Shown: positions 11,545 to 24,370, numbered from the stretch's first letter. The stretch is DNA of 64,000 bases from Lithospermum erythrorhizon (GCA_019722365.1 JADFUC010002380.1:806001-870000), one strand, 5' to 3'. Program-made: numbers and translations. The notes: generated by a model not told the origin, from the letters alone.

Positions 11545-13430
11545 TAGGAAGTGAGGTAAGAGAAGAAATGGGGAGAATATGTGACAGATTCTTGATTGTC
11601 ATAGTTTTTACATACTCTGACAGTTTGGACATTTTCTTTAGTAAAAGAAAGAGATGGAAGATTCTTTTGACATTTTCAACATTATAGTACTCCACAAGAT
11701 ATCAAGTTAGTTGTGATTTCACCATTCTCAAACTTGTGACTATTGGTTGTACAATGATTTGATAAATCGTTTTAATTGACGTTTTTATTTTATGATATAA
11801 AACTTTTGATTATTATTCCTTTTTATTTTCGTTGACATAAAAAGAAATGAAAAAAATTTGAATAGAAGCTTGTTTATAATCACTCATATACTTCATCGAT
11901 CCATTTCAAAAATATCATACAGTTTTAAATTTTAGATGACACTCTTTAATATCGATTTAAATATTTCAGATACTAGTAGTTTTAGACAAGGATTTACCAG
12001 ATATAATCGATTTCAAATATTTCATATATTTTACGTTTAATTCAAAATTATTATAAAGTTGTGTAAAGTTACCTTGAATTTTTTTCTAATTAATATTTTT
12101 TATTTTTTGAAAAGTTATTTTGATCATAAATAACTATTTAAATATAATATAAAAAATTATAATAAAATACGATGTACATAGAGATGCATTATACAGCACT
12201 AAGATGTCCATAGAGAGATACAAATATTACTTTAGTAATTTGATGTCACCTCACTAAATATATCGATGACCGATCATCAATATAAGATCGAATTATTTGA
12301 TCTTTATGCCGCTAAATTGGTATGATTTGTTATATAATTTAAATTTTCTAGATATCAATATATAAAATTCATATCTAAATGAAATGAAATAATAATATTA
12401 ATAATAATAATTCTACTCAAATCATATGCTTTAATTAATACCTATTATAATAATAACACAATTCTACAAAATAATAATAATTCTACAAATATATCATTAT
12501 TTAACAAACACCTATTATATATAATAAGAATAAATTAATAATAAAATAGTTCTATATAAAATATATTATTATTTAACTAACACCACTATTAAATATCAAA
12601 ATGACATAACATGGTAAAATCATATCAATTTAAAATGAAAGAATAAATTAATAATAATATATAATAATTGCATATGAGACATATTCGTTAATCAATCACG
12701 AAAAGCTTATACAAGCAAAATTGAACAAAATAATTATGTCATTCAATGTACATATTCAATCATTAAAACACGCACTCCAGACAGATAAACAAAGTTAATT
12801 AAATAAAATATATATATGCCAAATATATGTGATGTATCATACCTATGCGATTTACGATTCCTTCCAATCGGAGCAATTTTTACGAATATGCAAGTATAAA
12901 AGATGACGAATACTTAATAATTAATTTCGTATTTTTTTGACATTTTCCTATATGGAGGTAAAACTTTGACCATTAATTACTAATTACTTATTATTTTAAT
13001 CAATATAAAAGTATATTATTAGATTCGAAAATAATTTCATAATATTATTTTATTATAATTTTCTTGAACATAGGTTAAGAATAATTGATAATAAAATTCC
13101 ACCTCAAGTATACAAAACGCCAAATAAAAAAAAAACGGAGGGTAGTAGTTAATTCCTATTAGAACTCTTAATTTTTAGATTTGTATGTAATTTAATAATT
13201 AATAAGGTGAAACGAAGAAACACGACTCTTATTCATACTTTTATATATATTATAACAGCAACTATATTTTAAGTAAAATATATCAAAAAATAATATTTTT
13301 ATCATACTTTACTATTTACATAATAATTTTGATTCAATTTAAAATTATGTATGTCGATTAAGTTTACAAAATATGTTAATTTTGACAATTGAGAAACAAA
13401 TTAAACAATCTTCTAGAAATGAAATCAGTA
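11545..13430. other. Intergenic, AT-rich, no gene seen
   Basis: Promoter side of the polygalacturonase gene, followed by very AT-rich DNA (runs such as aataataatattaataataat near 12390-12480). No ORF with family resemblance, RNA gene or clear repeat unit was found. Confidence 0.4.
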
Positions 13431-13436
13431 TTACAA

Positions 13437-13479
13437 ACTGGTCATGAACAATAGCTTCAAGCTGAGCTTGAAGTGAGTA
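13437..13479 (+). pseudogene. Possible fragment of COX5b exon 2 with its splice donor
   Basis: The plus strand reads actggtcatgaacaa then tagcttcaagctgagcttg and aagtgagta. The end of COX5b exon 2 (18888-18930, minus strand) reads ACCGGTCATGAACGCGAAG then AGCTTCAAGCTGAACTTG and AAgtgagta. After a 3-base gap about 38 of 43 positions agree, and the match includes the GTGAGTA donor. Similarity stops on both sides. An alternative is that the stretch belongs to an unrelated decayed coiled-coil ORF on the plus strand (ELEVSKSISALPKESS, with in-frame stops). Confidence 0.35.
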
Positions 13480-13732
13480 AATCTATTTCTGCACTACCTA
13501 AAGAATCTTCTATGCAAAAGGATAAGTAGAAACTTGGCCATTCAACTGGTTAATATTTGCAAAAGTATACATCTGCTATTTCTGAGAGCATCATCTTCTA
13601 TGCAAGAACTTCAGTAGCTATTAGTCTATCTGCAACTCTGTAAGATGAGAGCAATTTTGTAAAGGATTCTAAATCTGAGAAAATGTACATTGTGCAAATG
13701 TGTTATCTAGCTCTCTTTTGACAAGCTCAAGT

Positions 13733-15840
13733 TCAATAAGCTGGTGCAAGATCAATCCAATCAGCGTATATACGACTTATCTTCTCAACATCCCAGTCGA
13801 ACCAGCTCTTCTTCCTTTTCATTTCCAGCCCAAAAGAATTGAACCCTGTTCTTCTGGATGAGTGATTCTTGGGAAGAGTAGTAAGTAAGTTTGCCGCGAA
13901 GGCGTTTGGCTCCGAACCCAGATTGCTCACTGAACCAAGACTTTTTAGCTCTGTCGACCCAAAGAACAAAAGCCAAGTCAAGAAGCATATAGAAGATTAA
14001 AGGTAAACAAGGTATGTCGATAGCAAACAGTTCAGATTCTAGACTCTGGTATTCCAATTTGCTCACCAAAAACTTCACTGATGGCTGACATGCACATATC
14101 ATCTCACATATGGAACTAGAGTAACAACGTAATGTAATTTCACCCACATGATAGAAACTATATATTCAACCATGGGAGCATCAATCTTCATGTGCTAACG
14201 TTGTAGCACCAGGGTATGTTACAGAATGAAGAAACATGATCCAATGAGTGATCACAGAGTAAAAGAGCGTTAATAGTGATATCAAAGTTGTTCCTATGGC
14301 TCCTTTGAAAGTGTAAGACATTGATACAATCGTAATATATTATGTTCTCTTTGCAATAGTCGAAATCCATTGATTTGATTCCTTAACACAACTTTGTAAG
14401 TTCTTTTAGCAGCAACTAAAACCTAAGAAACTGAAATTAACTTCAACTAGACAGACTTACATGGTGAGAATGGAGCTCTAGCGAACTGACCTACTAGTAA
14501 TTTTCATCTTCAGCAACTAAAGGAAAACCATAAATCTTGTAAAGCAACATGCAAGTTAAACCATTGAAGTGATGATGTTACCCTCGATATTTATCCTCTA
14601 CATCTAAGCTGACACACTCCAATGAGGAACAATCTCTGAGATGATAACTTGCTCAAAAAGATAAAACTTGACTTAACGCCTTGCAATGTAAACCAAAATT
14701 TCTTGGATCTCATATATTAATACAATTGAACACATATAAGATAAAACTTTACCAGCAACAATCTATGAGATGATAAGTTTCCCAAAATACAAAATTGACT
14801 TAACCAATTGGCTTCTTTTCATGCCGAAACTTGCAATGTAGAAGGAAATTTCATGGCTCACAACAAATTAACAAAATTGAACACACATATCACAGGCAGA
14901 TAACACTTCAACAAAGTAACCATTAAAAAATCCAACAACTACACAATCAAACACACATTATTCGCTCACAAAATTCATAATATGTAAGCTAGGTATGATT
15001 ATACAACACCTTATGACAAAGATCATACCACCCCTCCATAGCAAAGATTCTATATTATCTAGTTTTGGATATAATGGAATAAATTAAAATGATTCATCAC
15101 ACAACCTGCACGTCTTATTTTTTGTGAAGTAGTAAATAGTGTTTGCACTCACTCTTGGGTCAATTCAAAAACAACCACCTTGTAATCACAGCAACAAGGC
15201 TACGTATTACCAACCCTTGTCCCGCTTAGGCGGGATCAAAGACATTATTGATCCATGTTAACGTTAATGTTATGACAAGATTCATACCTCCTTTTCCATG
15301 GGCATAATTACAATCTCCACCAAAACGGCAGCTACCAAATTTCTCAAACTTATGACATAGTTTGGTTTTCCTCGTCCTCTCTCTAAACTTAAAGTCATTC
15401 ATTTTATCAAATTCTTGACCCCTTCTAGTCTGACCACCTAAAACAATCGCATCACGAGACCCCCCCAAGACTCTTTTAGAATTATCCTCAACATTATGGA
15501 CAAATTGACACTTTTGCCCATATGGGCACGTTTCAAATGTCCACTTACAATACTTAACTCTATTTTCCATTCTTTGCCCTTCAAAAGATTGACCCATCTC
15601 ATGCATTTCTGTTCTTTTGGGTTCATTACAAAAAGACCATGGTGGCTCAATATGTCGGTACTTGCAATTTCCATAATAACATTTGCCACATACGAACAGA
15701 CGACAAATTTCTTGTCTTGGTTTCTGAAAAGGTTGAAAACCAACTGGAATGTTCATATTTCTTTGAGTTTGTGGGTGAAAAATGGGATTTTTCGTGTGAT
15801 TTTGAGGGTTTATACCACTAGGTGGGTCAGTATTACTCAT
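13733..15840 (-). CDS. CCCH zinc-finger protein with three fingers
   Basis: Probable nucleic-acid-binding protein of the plant C3H family, resembling Arabidopsis C3H39/C3H56. Two coding exons, 15288-15840 and 13733-13950, join in phase 1 across a 1337-bp intron and give 256 aa. Fingers: residues 46-63 (C-X7-C-X4-C-X3-H), 98-115 (C-X6-C-X5-C-X3-H) and 162-181 (C-X8-C-X5-C-X3-H, CHKFEKFGSCRFGGDCNYAH). The first has one residue fewer than usual between its second and third cysteines. The C-terminal exon ends with a conserved-looking tail (KKSWFDWDVEKISRIYADWI) of the kind found at the end of C3H39-like proteins, which is why the distant exon is joined here. The start is the ATG at 15840, the first in frame. 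Longer open frames covering 13785-14147 are a different phase of the exon plus intron. Confidence 0.82.
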
Positions 15841-15844
15841 GGTT

Positions 15845-16955
15845 GGAAACTTAACAGGGTTTTAGCAGGGTTTTGGAGAAGATTTGAAAATTATTGATTT
15901 TAGAGAATTTGGGGAGTGATCAACTAGCCCAAATGGGATTTCATGATCATGTATTGAGCAATGTTGTAGAGGAAAAAATGAAAGATGACAGTGTCCTTTC
16001 TATTTGACGCTTATAAATTTTTGGGGGTAACCAATCGATCGTTGAAAAGAATCAAAATCAAATATCAAAATCAAAATCAAAATCGACTATGTATATTTTG
16101 AAATTGTAATGTTTGTATGCAAATAAACACAGTACTCGGGATTCAGTTTCAACCAATATCAATTATGAGTATGTCTCAATTCAACTTGATGACTAACACC
16201 TTAAGTGATATTGGATGCAAAGACGCTAAGAAATATCGCTACAATTCCTCGAATACCAAAAACAAGTATAGCTTGTCTATTTTCAATGTTTCTTATTTTT
16301 TAAGAGAAGATGAAAAGTGAGCTTTCTCCACAAGCAAACAAACCTATACGTTTACAGTATCATTTTTGGAACCACTATTCACTTATACAAAATGGAGGAT
16401 CATTCCACTAGAAGAAATGAAGAGTTGAGAACTAAGATGGAATAAATGAGCTAGTGTGATCCACTGGTTGCCTACAATTTGCTTGACCGATCATGACAGC
16501 AAGAAACGGGAAAACTTATAAATGAAAAAACACCCACGTCGATAACACCAGCTTTGCCAACAACGTTCTCTTTCGTCTACACAAAATGACCTACCAGTGA
16601 CTTTCTTGATAGACTACATATTTGATGTTGAGATTGTCATTGCATTCAAGTTTTGGGAAACGGAAAGGGTAAAAAGTGTTTTTTAAAAACGGCATTCTTG
16701 AATTCAATGTTCGGAAGACATTGTTGTCCATCAATTATTTCACATATGCAGTGAGAAAGTGATTGTTATATCAAATGAATGCTTAACAAATCTGAAATTC
16801 CTACAGTAAACAGAAAACTGCAAAACTCTGTTGCTGCGAAAGCATCGAAGCTTTCATGTATATCGTATCCCTTGAAAAGACAACATAACCTGAATATGAA
16901 TAGTAGGCATCCTCTCATCATTTCACTACTTATTGCTCAGACGGTCAATTAGCAG
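15845..16955. other. Intergenic between the CCCH and COX5b genes
   Basis: Holds the promoter side of the CCCH gene and the 3' side of COX5b. It includes a short simple repeat (aatcaaaatcaaatatc units, 16050-16085). An open plus-strand frame of 67 codons at 16117-16320 has no family resemblance and is not called. Confidence 0.4.
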
Positions 16956-16961
16956 GGAGCA

Positions 16962-19356
16962 TCAGTGATGATCATCATCTCCATGCCCATCTGGAGGCCC
17001 ACCTGGGCCAACCACTTCCAACTGTAAAATGAAGTGGTTCAGCTATGTCATCCCTAATGCAGGCAACAAATGCTAGAGAAATAAAAGAACTACACAGTTG
17101 TTTAATAGAAATAAAATAGATCACCCTTCACTCTCGCTACTCTGAGGTTCAAAAGCAAGACCTTATATACAAAACCACTCTCCACTCTGTAACCTATACC
17201 AACCGAAAATCCCAATTCCCTCCATCCTCCACCCCCCCAACATCCAATTTCATTTAGTTGCCGATTTTAGGTGAAACTTTAGAATGGCTCGGATACCCCT
17301 GATTTAGATATCATGTGCAGTGCATATGCCTTCTTTCCATCCAGATTTTGAGGGAACATAAACAGAATGGGGTAATTTCCATAATTCTAGGGGGTAATGT
17401 GAAAAAATGCCTATCATGCATGAAATATAATGTGACTACTATTACCCCCAACTCACCGCAAAATGCTGAGAGCAGACAGGACAGTCATGAGTCTGCCCCT
17501 TCTCTAACCAGAACCAGACAACATCATGCTCATCTTCTGTTAACGAAATTAAGAAAAGAAACAGTTGGTATAATTACTACAAATTTAAGGAAATGATGGG
17601 AAAGGCTAGATATAAATAATGCATACCGCCTTCACCCCCTGGGCAACCCACAATCCTTTTGTCATAGTAGGACTTGATGATAGAAGGCGCTTCCTGAAAG
17701 TAGAATACAGTGTGAGTGTGTAAACAATGATAGTGCTGGCACTCCTACGCATTATATTAACAGGCTACACAATAAAGAGTTACAGAAACTCGTTGCTAAA
17801 CAATAACATGTGATATGTAAAGCCAACAGACGTCCATCGTTCCATGCAGAGCGCTGAATTCAAATTAAAAGACATATCTGGGCTTGAAGTTTGATGGAGC
17901 GATGCCGCTTAAGGGATATAAAATAAGGGAATTCTAGTAAATTGATAAAGGTATAAATAGTAAGATCCTATACTGAAAGTATAGAAGACTGCTATAAGGA
18001 AATAAGACCCATACATTCACATAAGAAGACATGGATGATTCTCAAACATATAACCGAAAGGGTCATAAAAATGTAGGATGCAAATAATATGCTCCTAAAC
18101 ATTGTTTGAAAAATGAAATCACTTAAGTTCCATAGAAATCGCAATTCCATGTTAAGCATTCTTCATTTTCTATATTATCTATGATGAGATAATATCAATT
18201 GAAACAGGAAATTTAATAATAGGTCAAACAACATGTGAAAGGATTCTTCATTTTCTCTCTAGCATAAATGTTCCACTTTATTCTAAATCTAATCAATATA
18301 TACCGCATGAATTGCACAAGAGATAGTCTAACCCATAAACTTACTGTTAATATGTATATACCATCAAGCCGATAGCCAGAAGTCCAGAACAAACAACAAT
18401 CACCAAAACGAAACACAGAAGACAAACAACAATCACAAACACGAAACACAGAGCATGACAGTATTCAAGAAGTTACCTTAGTACCAAAAGGCCCTTCAGG
18501 ATAATCAATGTCTAAAATCTGCCTTCCCTGAAATCAAACAAAATCAAATATCATTCCCGCATTATTTTCGAGAAACAATTATCCAAATAACTACTAGTAA
18601 GATACCTATTGCAATTGTAATAAACCATGAAATAGAAAGATCGTACTCACTTCACATCCTCAAAAGATTTCCCAGTTTGGTCTTAATTGACACACATAGC
18701 TTTGGTTCGAATCAAAATTGTCATGTTGAGTACTTTTAAAATAGTAGCATTCGAAATACATTTTTCACCAAATATTATACAACATATATAAAACACTAAA
18801 AATAAAAAAGTCGACCATCAAATTCAAAACTAGATAATCTTTTCGAGATACGAGGGCGTATAAGAAATTTAAATAATATCTACTCACTTCAAGTTCAGCT
18901 TGAAGCTCTTCGCGTTCATGACCGGTGGCAATCGGCATCAAATCCTCGACTCTAATAGTAGCTGCATTTCCTATTTCCAATTAAAACACAACTCCAAATA
19001 AGCAAAATTCAATACACATTCATACAATCATTATTCAGGACCTGAGTTAACCTCAAAACTTCGATTCGAATCAAAATTATCACTTATACTCAGTCGAACA
19101 TACTATATTTCAATACACTTTTTATCAGAAATAGACAACATATTAAATACATTTGAGCTCAAAATTTAAAATATACAAATATATTTAAATCTAAATTTGA
19201 AAATTGAAAATTGGACAACTGAAATTGGACAATAATTTTGGGACAAAAATGACCAGATGCGGTTGCGAAATGACGGAGGGAGGGGGTATTGAAACGACGT
19301 CGTATGGGGGCAGATCGGAGTGTGCGGAGCTGTGAAGCTACTACTCTTCTCCACAT
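16962..19356 (-). CDS. COX5B: Cytochrome c oxidase subunit 5b, mitochondrial
   Basis: Nuclear-encoded zinc-binding subunit of respiratory complex IV, matrix side of the inner membrane. Six exons: 19254-19356, 18888-18970, 18477-18527, 17627-17693, 17457-17536, 16962-17021, with consistent phases, give 147 aa. The N-terminus (MWRRVVASQLRTLRSAPIRR) is Arg/Ser-rich and lacks acids, a typical mitochondrial presequence. The mature part has the plant COX5b hallmarks: DLMPIATGHEREELQAELE, DIDYPEGPFGTKEAP, SYYDKRIVGCPGGEGEDEHD, VVWFWLEKG, and the zinc knuckle CPVCSQHF, ending in GPGGPPDGHGDDDHH. The presequence is shorter than in Arabidopsis. A TATAAAT at 19401-19407 lies 45 bp upstream of the ATG. 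No lesions; expected to be functional. Confidence 0.95.
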
Positions 19357-19400
19357 CTCTCTTGATAATCAATGATTAATTGTCTAGGGCTTCGATTATC

Positions 19401-19407
19401 ATTTATA
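19401..19407 (-). promoter_or_regulatory. Possible TATA box of COX5b
   Basis: TATAAAT on the minus strand 45 bp upstream of the ATG at 19356, followed by GAAGCCCTAGAC. The spacing allows only a short leader, so the assignment is tentative. Confidence 0.35.
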
Positions 19408-19419
19408 TTACTCGTCTCA

Positions 19420-20470
19420 ATTTAATTGATAAAAATTAATTTATTAAAACTTTTACCAAATAATTGTTTACTATTTTTAATGAGATGGAAAAATGTTAAC
19501 GCGTCAAAATAGGAATATTAGCACACATAAAAGAATTTTTTTAACTTCCATACAAAAAAAATTGATTTTATAAAGTTAACATCAATTGTAATGAATAAGT
19601 TATTGTATTACTAAATGTTCAATTAAATTGAAATGTAGGGTGTATATAAGAAATGAGAAAATTTGAAATAATATCAACTTCTAGTTATTTTTTACAATAT
19701 CTTCACTTAAGTAATTTCACAGTGGCGTTTGAATTTTTGAAATTGAGCTTTGCAATGAATTATTAATTATTAATTATTTTAAAAATTAATTTTTTCATAA
19801 TTAAAGTTGTGAAGATCGTCAAAATATTTCCCGATATGTAAGAAAAGAAATGGAGTTAAAATAGATTGGAGGAAGTATGATACTGTTGTTATGAGGTTAA
19901 TGAACAATAAGTAATTCGTGATTGGACCGATAAGCTTACCGATCTATACTATATACGTACCAAATAGGTATCTCTACCAAGAAATTTTTTTGGACCGGGA
20001 CAGTTCTGATAGCTGACCGGAATTTACTGAAGCTTCACTGTCTACTTGATGAAATAATGATGTGTTTTCATCACATAATCTACTAACCCAATGTCTCAAT
20101 TACAGAAGTTTGAGAATCTGTTTTAACTTTTAACAAAGAAGACACAGTATTCAGCAAATAAAAGTTTTAGGCTACAGCATGAAGCTTCGATAATAAATTT
20201 TCATGGAGAAGACAGCTGCTTGCGAAGAAGTTTTGGGACATGCATTATAAAGCAAATGAAGCCTTGGGGAATGAATTAAATTTGACAGGAAGACAAAAGC
20301 TATGGTTGTTTTTCAAATTAAAATTAGAATTGGATTAGGGTAGTCATTGTTAGGTGCAGAATGCACTTGACATAGTTCCTATCCTACAAAACATGTGCAC
20401 AGGACACTGAAGTTCCCTTTTTTCTTGCCCCATGGTCCATGTAGGAAGTTAACATACAAAACAATGAGAT
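19420..20470. other. Intergenic between COX5b and the CDCA7-like cluster
   Basis: AT-rich sequence without a supported gene. The stretch near 20325-20470 (tagtcattgttaggtgcaga, gaagttccc, cacttaaagtattctcatg) recurs with changes at 24712-24880, so it belongs to the duplicated unit of the CDCA7-like cluster. Confidence 0.5.
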
Positions 20471-20479
20471 TATACACCA

Positions 20480-22612
20480 CTTAAAGTATTCTCATGGTCT
20501 CCGTTGAGCACTGATCTTGGCATCATCATCCATCCATCTTTTTTAAGCTGGTCCATAAGGAGATGTGCCACGGACTTGTAACCCATCCTCCTCCTGGCAA
20601 GTATTGCGTCATCAAACTTTCATCTTCCTCTTTTGTAAGCACAGTGAGCTAATTCAAGAAATGGGCAAGTTCGATCAGACATGTACAAATAAGCGTAGTA
20701 CTTAAGAACAGTATTCCCCAAAAATTGTCCTCTCCTCACCTGTTTTTGTATCCAGTAAAGGCTTGGTCCCTTTCTCTTCTATCTGATGAGAACTTACTAA
20801 CTTATCTGCTCTGACTTCCTCCAGTTCTGCAAATTATTTTTCCAATGATATAAGATTTTATATGACATCCATTGTAGAAACGAATAACTGATCCATGCTT
20901 TACCTTCTCCATATCTAACTTTGAGGCAATCTCGACAAAAAATCCCTGTACTGGAGTGACAAATTGAACATTCTGTTTTCCCTGCAACGAATAATCTCGA
21001 AAAGGACAGACAATTCTAAGGGAATAGGAACATATTGAAATTCAGATGATCGCAATGCTAACCTGTGCATGGTTGATCTCGATCCAAATCACCACATCGT
21101 TTGCAATCTTTTTCTACACACCGTTTCTGTCGCCTTTATATGCAGTTAATGGATTATAGTGGACCAATCAGCAATTACTCATCCACAAACAATAAGAACT
21201 AACTGAAGCGTCTAGATGAAGTGTCTTAAGTAACAATCATCAGATACAAGTATTACCACCACATGCAACTAATTTTTCAATCAACGAGCAGGCGATGGAA
21301 ATTAGTCTCCTGAATTTTGACCCCAAAACGAATAGCAAGTGCTTCACAGGTATTACTGAGCTTACTAAGCGGGCAGTTTCTGAGGTCGCATAGATCATGG
21401 TAGGAACAAAGTCACAGTCTAATGTTGTTTGAGCGACCCTTTCAGAGTTGCACTAGGACCGGACTCGTGTGCTTAGCTCACACTAACCTATGGACTCCAA
21501 CACTAACGAATAGGCCAGGGGTTCGAACCATCTCATACCTCAATATCCAAAAAAAACTATTCGGGTCCCTTCAACACTATTATGAGCCAAATTAAACAAC
21601 TCATCAAATATCATATAAAATAAGCAAACAGCACAAAAAAACTATCAACTTTATATACGGAGTAATTTTTATTCTGAAAAAATAATAGATAATCCAACCT
21701 GCAGAAATGGCAGAAGAATCCATAAGTAGGACTTTTCCTTCTTCCAATGTATGCCAGCCCCTTCTCTATATAGCAATAAGTTAACAAGAAAGTCATTTTG
21801 GATATATTTTTCTCAAAATATTATACTCCGTATAACGTATATGCAAATATTTACTAATAAAAAAAGTATACATAAATATTTGAGTTCAATAATCAAAATT
21901 CAAAATTGAAGGATCTTTTACTGATGGATAGAGTAATTTATTTTCTGGAGCTCTCCATTTCTAAAAGACCGTCCAAGTTCATGTCTTAATTGACTCGCGC
22001 AATTTAATGTTAACAGTAAAATAAAGTAACAATACTACGAAGTATATTTTAATCATTTTCCACAAAAAATTATATACTCCGTACAAAAATTCTTAGCTTT
22101 TTCTTTTACTTATCATTTTATATTTTCGAGTTACATTTAGGTTCTTTTCCATATCCTAGACATTAAATATCTAAAAAAAAATTCTGTTTTTACTTTGAAT
22201 ATTGCACATATATCTTCAACTTTTGACTCTCCAATAAACAAGGTTACAAACAACATTTCTTAATTATTATGTGAACGACAATTAAAAAAACCAAGGAGTA
22301 GTAAACATATTAGACCTTGAATAGTTTCTCCTTTTACTCGGCTCGAACGGCGTAGAGGGTTTGAGCTATAATCAATCTTCCGGGGGGCTTTTCTTTTCTG
22401 TGGACCCAGAGATTTGAGTTGTGAGAGTGTTTTTTGGACTCCCAATGTAGCCAATTTTATCTGTTTTCGAAATTGAACTCACAATTACTTGACTTGCTAC
22501 CTGAAATCCGACTCGACTCGTTAAAATATATTCCGCATTGTAGAAGAGGAAATTGGAAATACCTTGTTTTCTTGGATTCGAGCTTGTCGAATTTCTTCAT
22601 AAATTTTGCTAG
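20480..22612 (-). pseudogene. CDCA7-like zinc-finger gene copy A (decayed)
   Basis: Copy of the seven-exon gene seen intact at 31153-32999. Recognisable exons: 22563-22612, 22316-22460, 21699-21765, 21063-21133, 20904-20981, 20740-20826, and 20480-20647. Lesions: exon 1 keeps YEEIRQARIQENK but has lost its ATG, with an in-frame TGA just upstream; exon 3 is 45 nt shorter than in copy C, although in frame; exon 6 is one base short and the CPHC zinc ligands are replaced (VSSHQIEEKG where copy C has ACPHCIEDEG); exon 7 has a 2-nt deletion giving TGA after RKMKV. Exons 4 and 5 are well preserved (CKRCGDLD, CSICHSST, CRDCLKVRYGE). Splice sites mostly survive, so a transcript may still be made. A purine-rich insertion lies just upstream. 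Confidence 0.78.
21280..21400 (+). other. Intronic segment of copy A with an antisense coding-like stretch
   Basis: Lies in intron 3 of copy A. On the plus strand it reads MEISLLNFDPKTNSKCFTG then ITELTKRAVSEVA, the degraded twin of a stretch at 27081-27196 in copy B. Relative to B it lacks about 15 bases inside the motif. Copy C lacks it. It opposes the host gene and matches no family I know. Confidence 0.4.
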
Positions 22613-22615
22613 GTG

Positions 22616-23020
22616 CTGTTCAGGGGCCCAGCACAAACCGTTTGAAATATCAAATATCAATCTCCAAAATAAAATAAAAAACCCAAATCAACAATTAAAC
22701 AATTAAAAACCTAAGATTAAAAAAATAAACATTTTTATTACCTTGAGGCTTTGAGGGGAAGGTGGACGGTATTGATGCCTGATGGTGGCTGAAAAGGAGG
22801 GGGGTAGGAGCTGAACGGTTGGAAGAAGAAAAGGGAAAAAGGGGGGGTGGGAGAATGATGAGCTTGAAAAGGAAAGGAGGTGGAGGCAGGACTGGAAGCT
22901 TGGAAGGGAAAGGAGGGGGGTTGGACGGCTGAACCCTCGAAGAAAAGGGAAAATGTAATAGTTAGAGTTTAAATTAAGGGTAAAAATTGTCGTTTATTCA
23001 CTTATTTAGGGTGTGTGTAT
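22616..23020. mobile_element. Purine-rich insertion upstream of copy A
   Basis: The word tgttcagg upstream of exon 1 occurs both at 22617 and at about 23020, followed by GT-rich DNA as upstream of copy B. Between the two lie about 400 bp that copies B and C lack, with a G-rich plus strand (ggaggggggtagg, gggaaaaagggggggtggg). It is best read as an insertion or local expansion in the promoter region of copy A. No inverted ends were identified. Confidence 0.35.
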
Positions 23021-23559
23021 AGTGTTCAGGGGGTGGGGTGGGGTTAGGGGATGGGAATTACCGGGTTATTGGTCCGGTCCATATGATTCCTCCCGGACAA
23101 AAAAGGATCCCGATAGCGAATCGAGCGAGGTAAATGGCCGAAATTTGGGACTGGGCGAGAACTTCAGTTTCCGACGATACTTGACTAACGGGGACAAAAG
23201 CGAGGCGGAGAAGCGTCTAATTAAAATTTATATATACGGGTAAAAATTTATGGATACAGATGCGGCATGGATATGTAGAATAAAGATATAAGAAAAATAC
23301 ACATATATTAAATATATAAAAAGTCACCCGTAAGTCTAAAAATAAAACGTTAGTCTAATATAACAAAAGCAATACAAAAATAAAACTCAATGAGTAGCTT
23401 CGTTTTTCAAAATCCGGCTCATATAGTGAAGGTCCTGTGGCCTAAAGAATTCCACATCTTCCGTAGAATCAATTCATCTCATTAACGTCTAGCGTTTGGT
23501 TTTTTAACCATGCTCGATTAGATTCATGATAAAGGCGATTGTTGGATGTAGCGCTTTTA

Positions 23560-23965
23560 TTTTAGTTTCCTTTTATGAGGACACTATGCAAACCGAGAAA
23601 TGTTTAACGTCTGATCGCGGCTGACGTAACCATATATTGGCGCCCGTCCCGTCTTTGCCCAGAGGCGAGTGAGGGGCGTTTGTGTAGTCCCACGGGACTT
23701 TGAAGACGGTAATCTTCACCTGGGAATTGGTAAGAACTACGGTGTTAGTTACAAACACCTTTGATTAACGAGTTCGGCTATAATGCGTAGAATCTTTTAT
23801 GCAGTGTTTAAAATGAAACTTCGATCTCTGGTCGATTGGTCGCTTTGTCATGATTATTTCACCAGTGACTATCGAGGCGAGAGACCTCGAAGGGCCGTTC
23901 GTGAGTTTCATTGCTCAAAATGCCACTACCGTTTATTACATCCTACTACCGAAACGTGTTTTTAA
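23560..23965. other. Moderately GC-rich island of unknown origin
   Basis: Stands out from AT-rich neighbours (ctgatcgcggctgacg, tggcgcccgtcccg, cgaggcgagagacctcgaag). Short open frames exist on both strands: plus 23783-23965, ending GERPRRAVREFHCSKC plus HYRLLHPTTETCF, and minus 23573-23758. No family was recognised. It may be part of an old element. Confidence 0.35.
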
Positions 23966-24033
23966 TTTAAGTATCGTTACATTTCGGCGTCTATTTTAAC
24001 TTATTTTTTCTCAATTTCACTATCATTAATAAT

Positions 24034-24370
24034 TCGTTTGGATTAGGATAATTTAGGTGAGGATAAAACTTTAGAGTTAAGATAGGTAAGGGTATTTGAA
24101 GCGAATAAACTAAGTTAATGTTTTAAAATATTATTTGAATAATATTTTATTTACAAGATGCATTTAGGTGAAAATAAGAAAAATGTAACTAAAAAAATCA
24201 CTAAGCGACATTATATCCCGATTTGGTAGTTAATGATGAGGTGAATCTAGATGAATAAAGATGAATCACTTGACATAGAGCAACTAGGTGAATATAAAAA
24301 CTAGAACCTCAAACAAGATGAACTTAAAATTTCACCTGCATTCGTTTAAGTTTACCCTAATCCAAACAAG
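24034..24370. mobile_element. MITE-like element with TTTGGATTAGG ends
   Basis: Left end ttcgtttggattagg, right end the inverse complement cttgtttggattaggg, about 337 bp apart, AT-rich interior, no coding capacity. Related, more degraded sequence (aaacttaaaatttcac, tccaaacaag) lies at 29280-29605 and another relative at 55241-55588, so this is a dispersed family. Confidence 0.55.

Noticed and set aside
13785..14147. 120-codon minus-strand frame with a hydrophobic stretch
   Set aside because: Overlaps the last CCCH exon in another phase and runs into its intron; the exon frame matches the family tail better.
15212..15240. cttgtcccgcttaggcgggat hairpin in the CCCH intron as a terminator or RNA element
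   Set aside because: A short palindrome inside an intron; more likely a relic of the dispersed TCCCAC/GTGGG-type repeat than a functional element.
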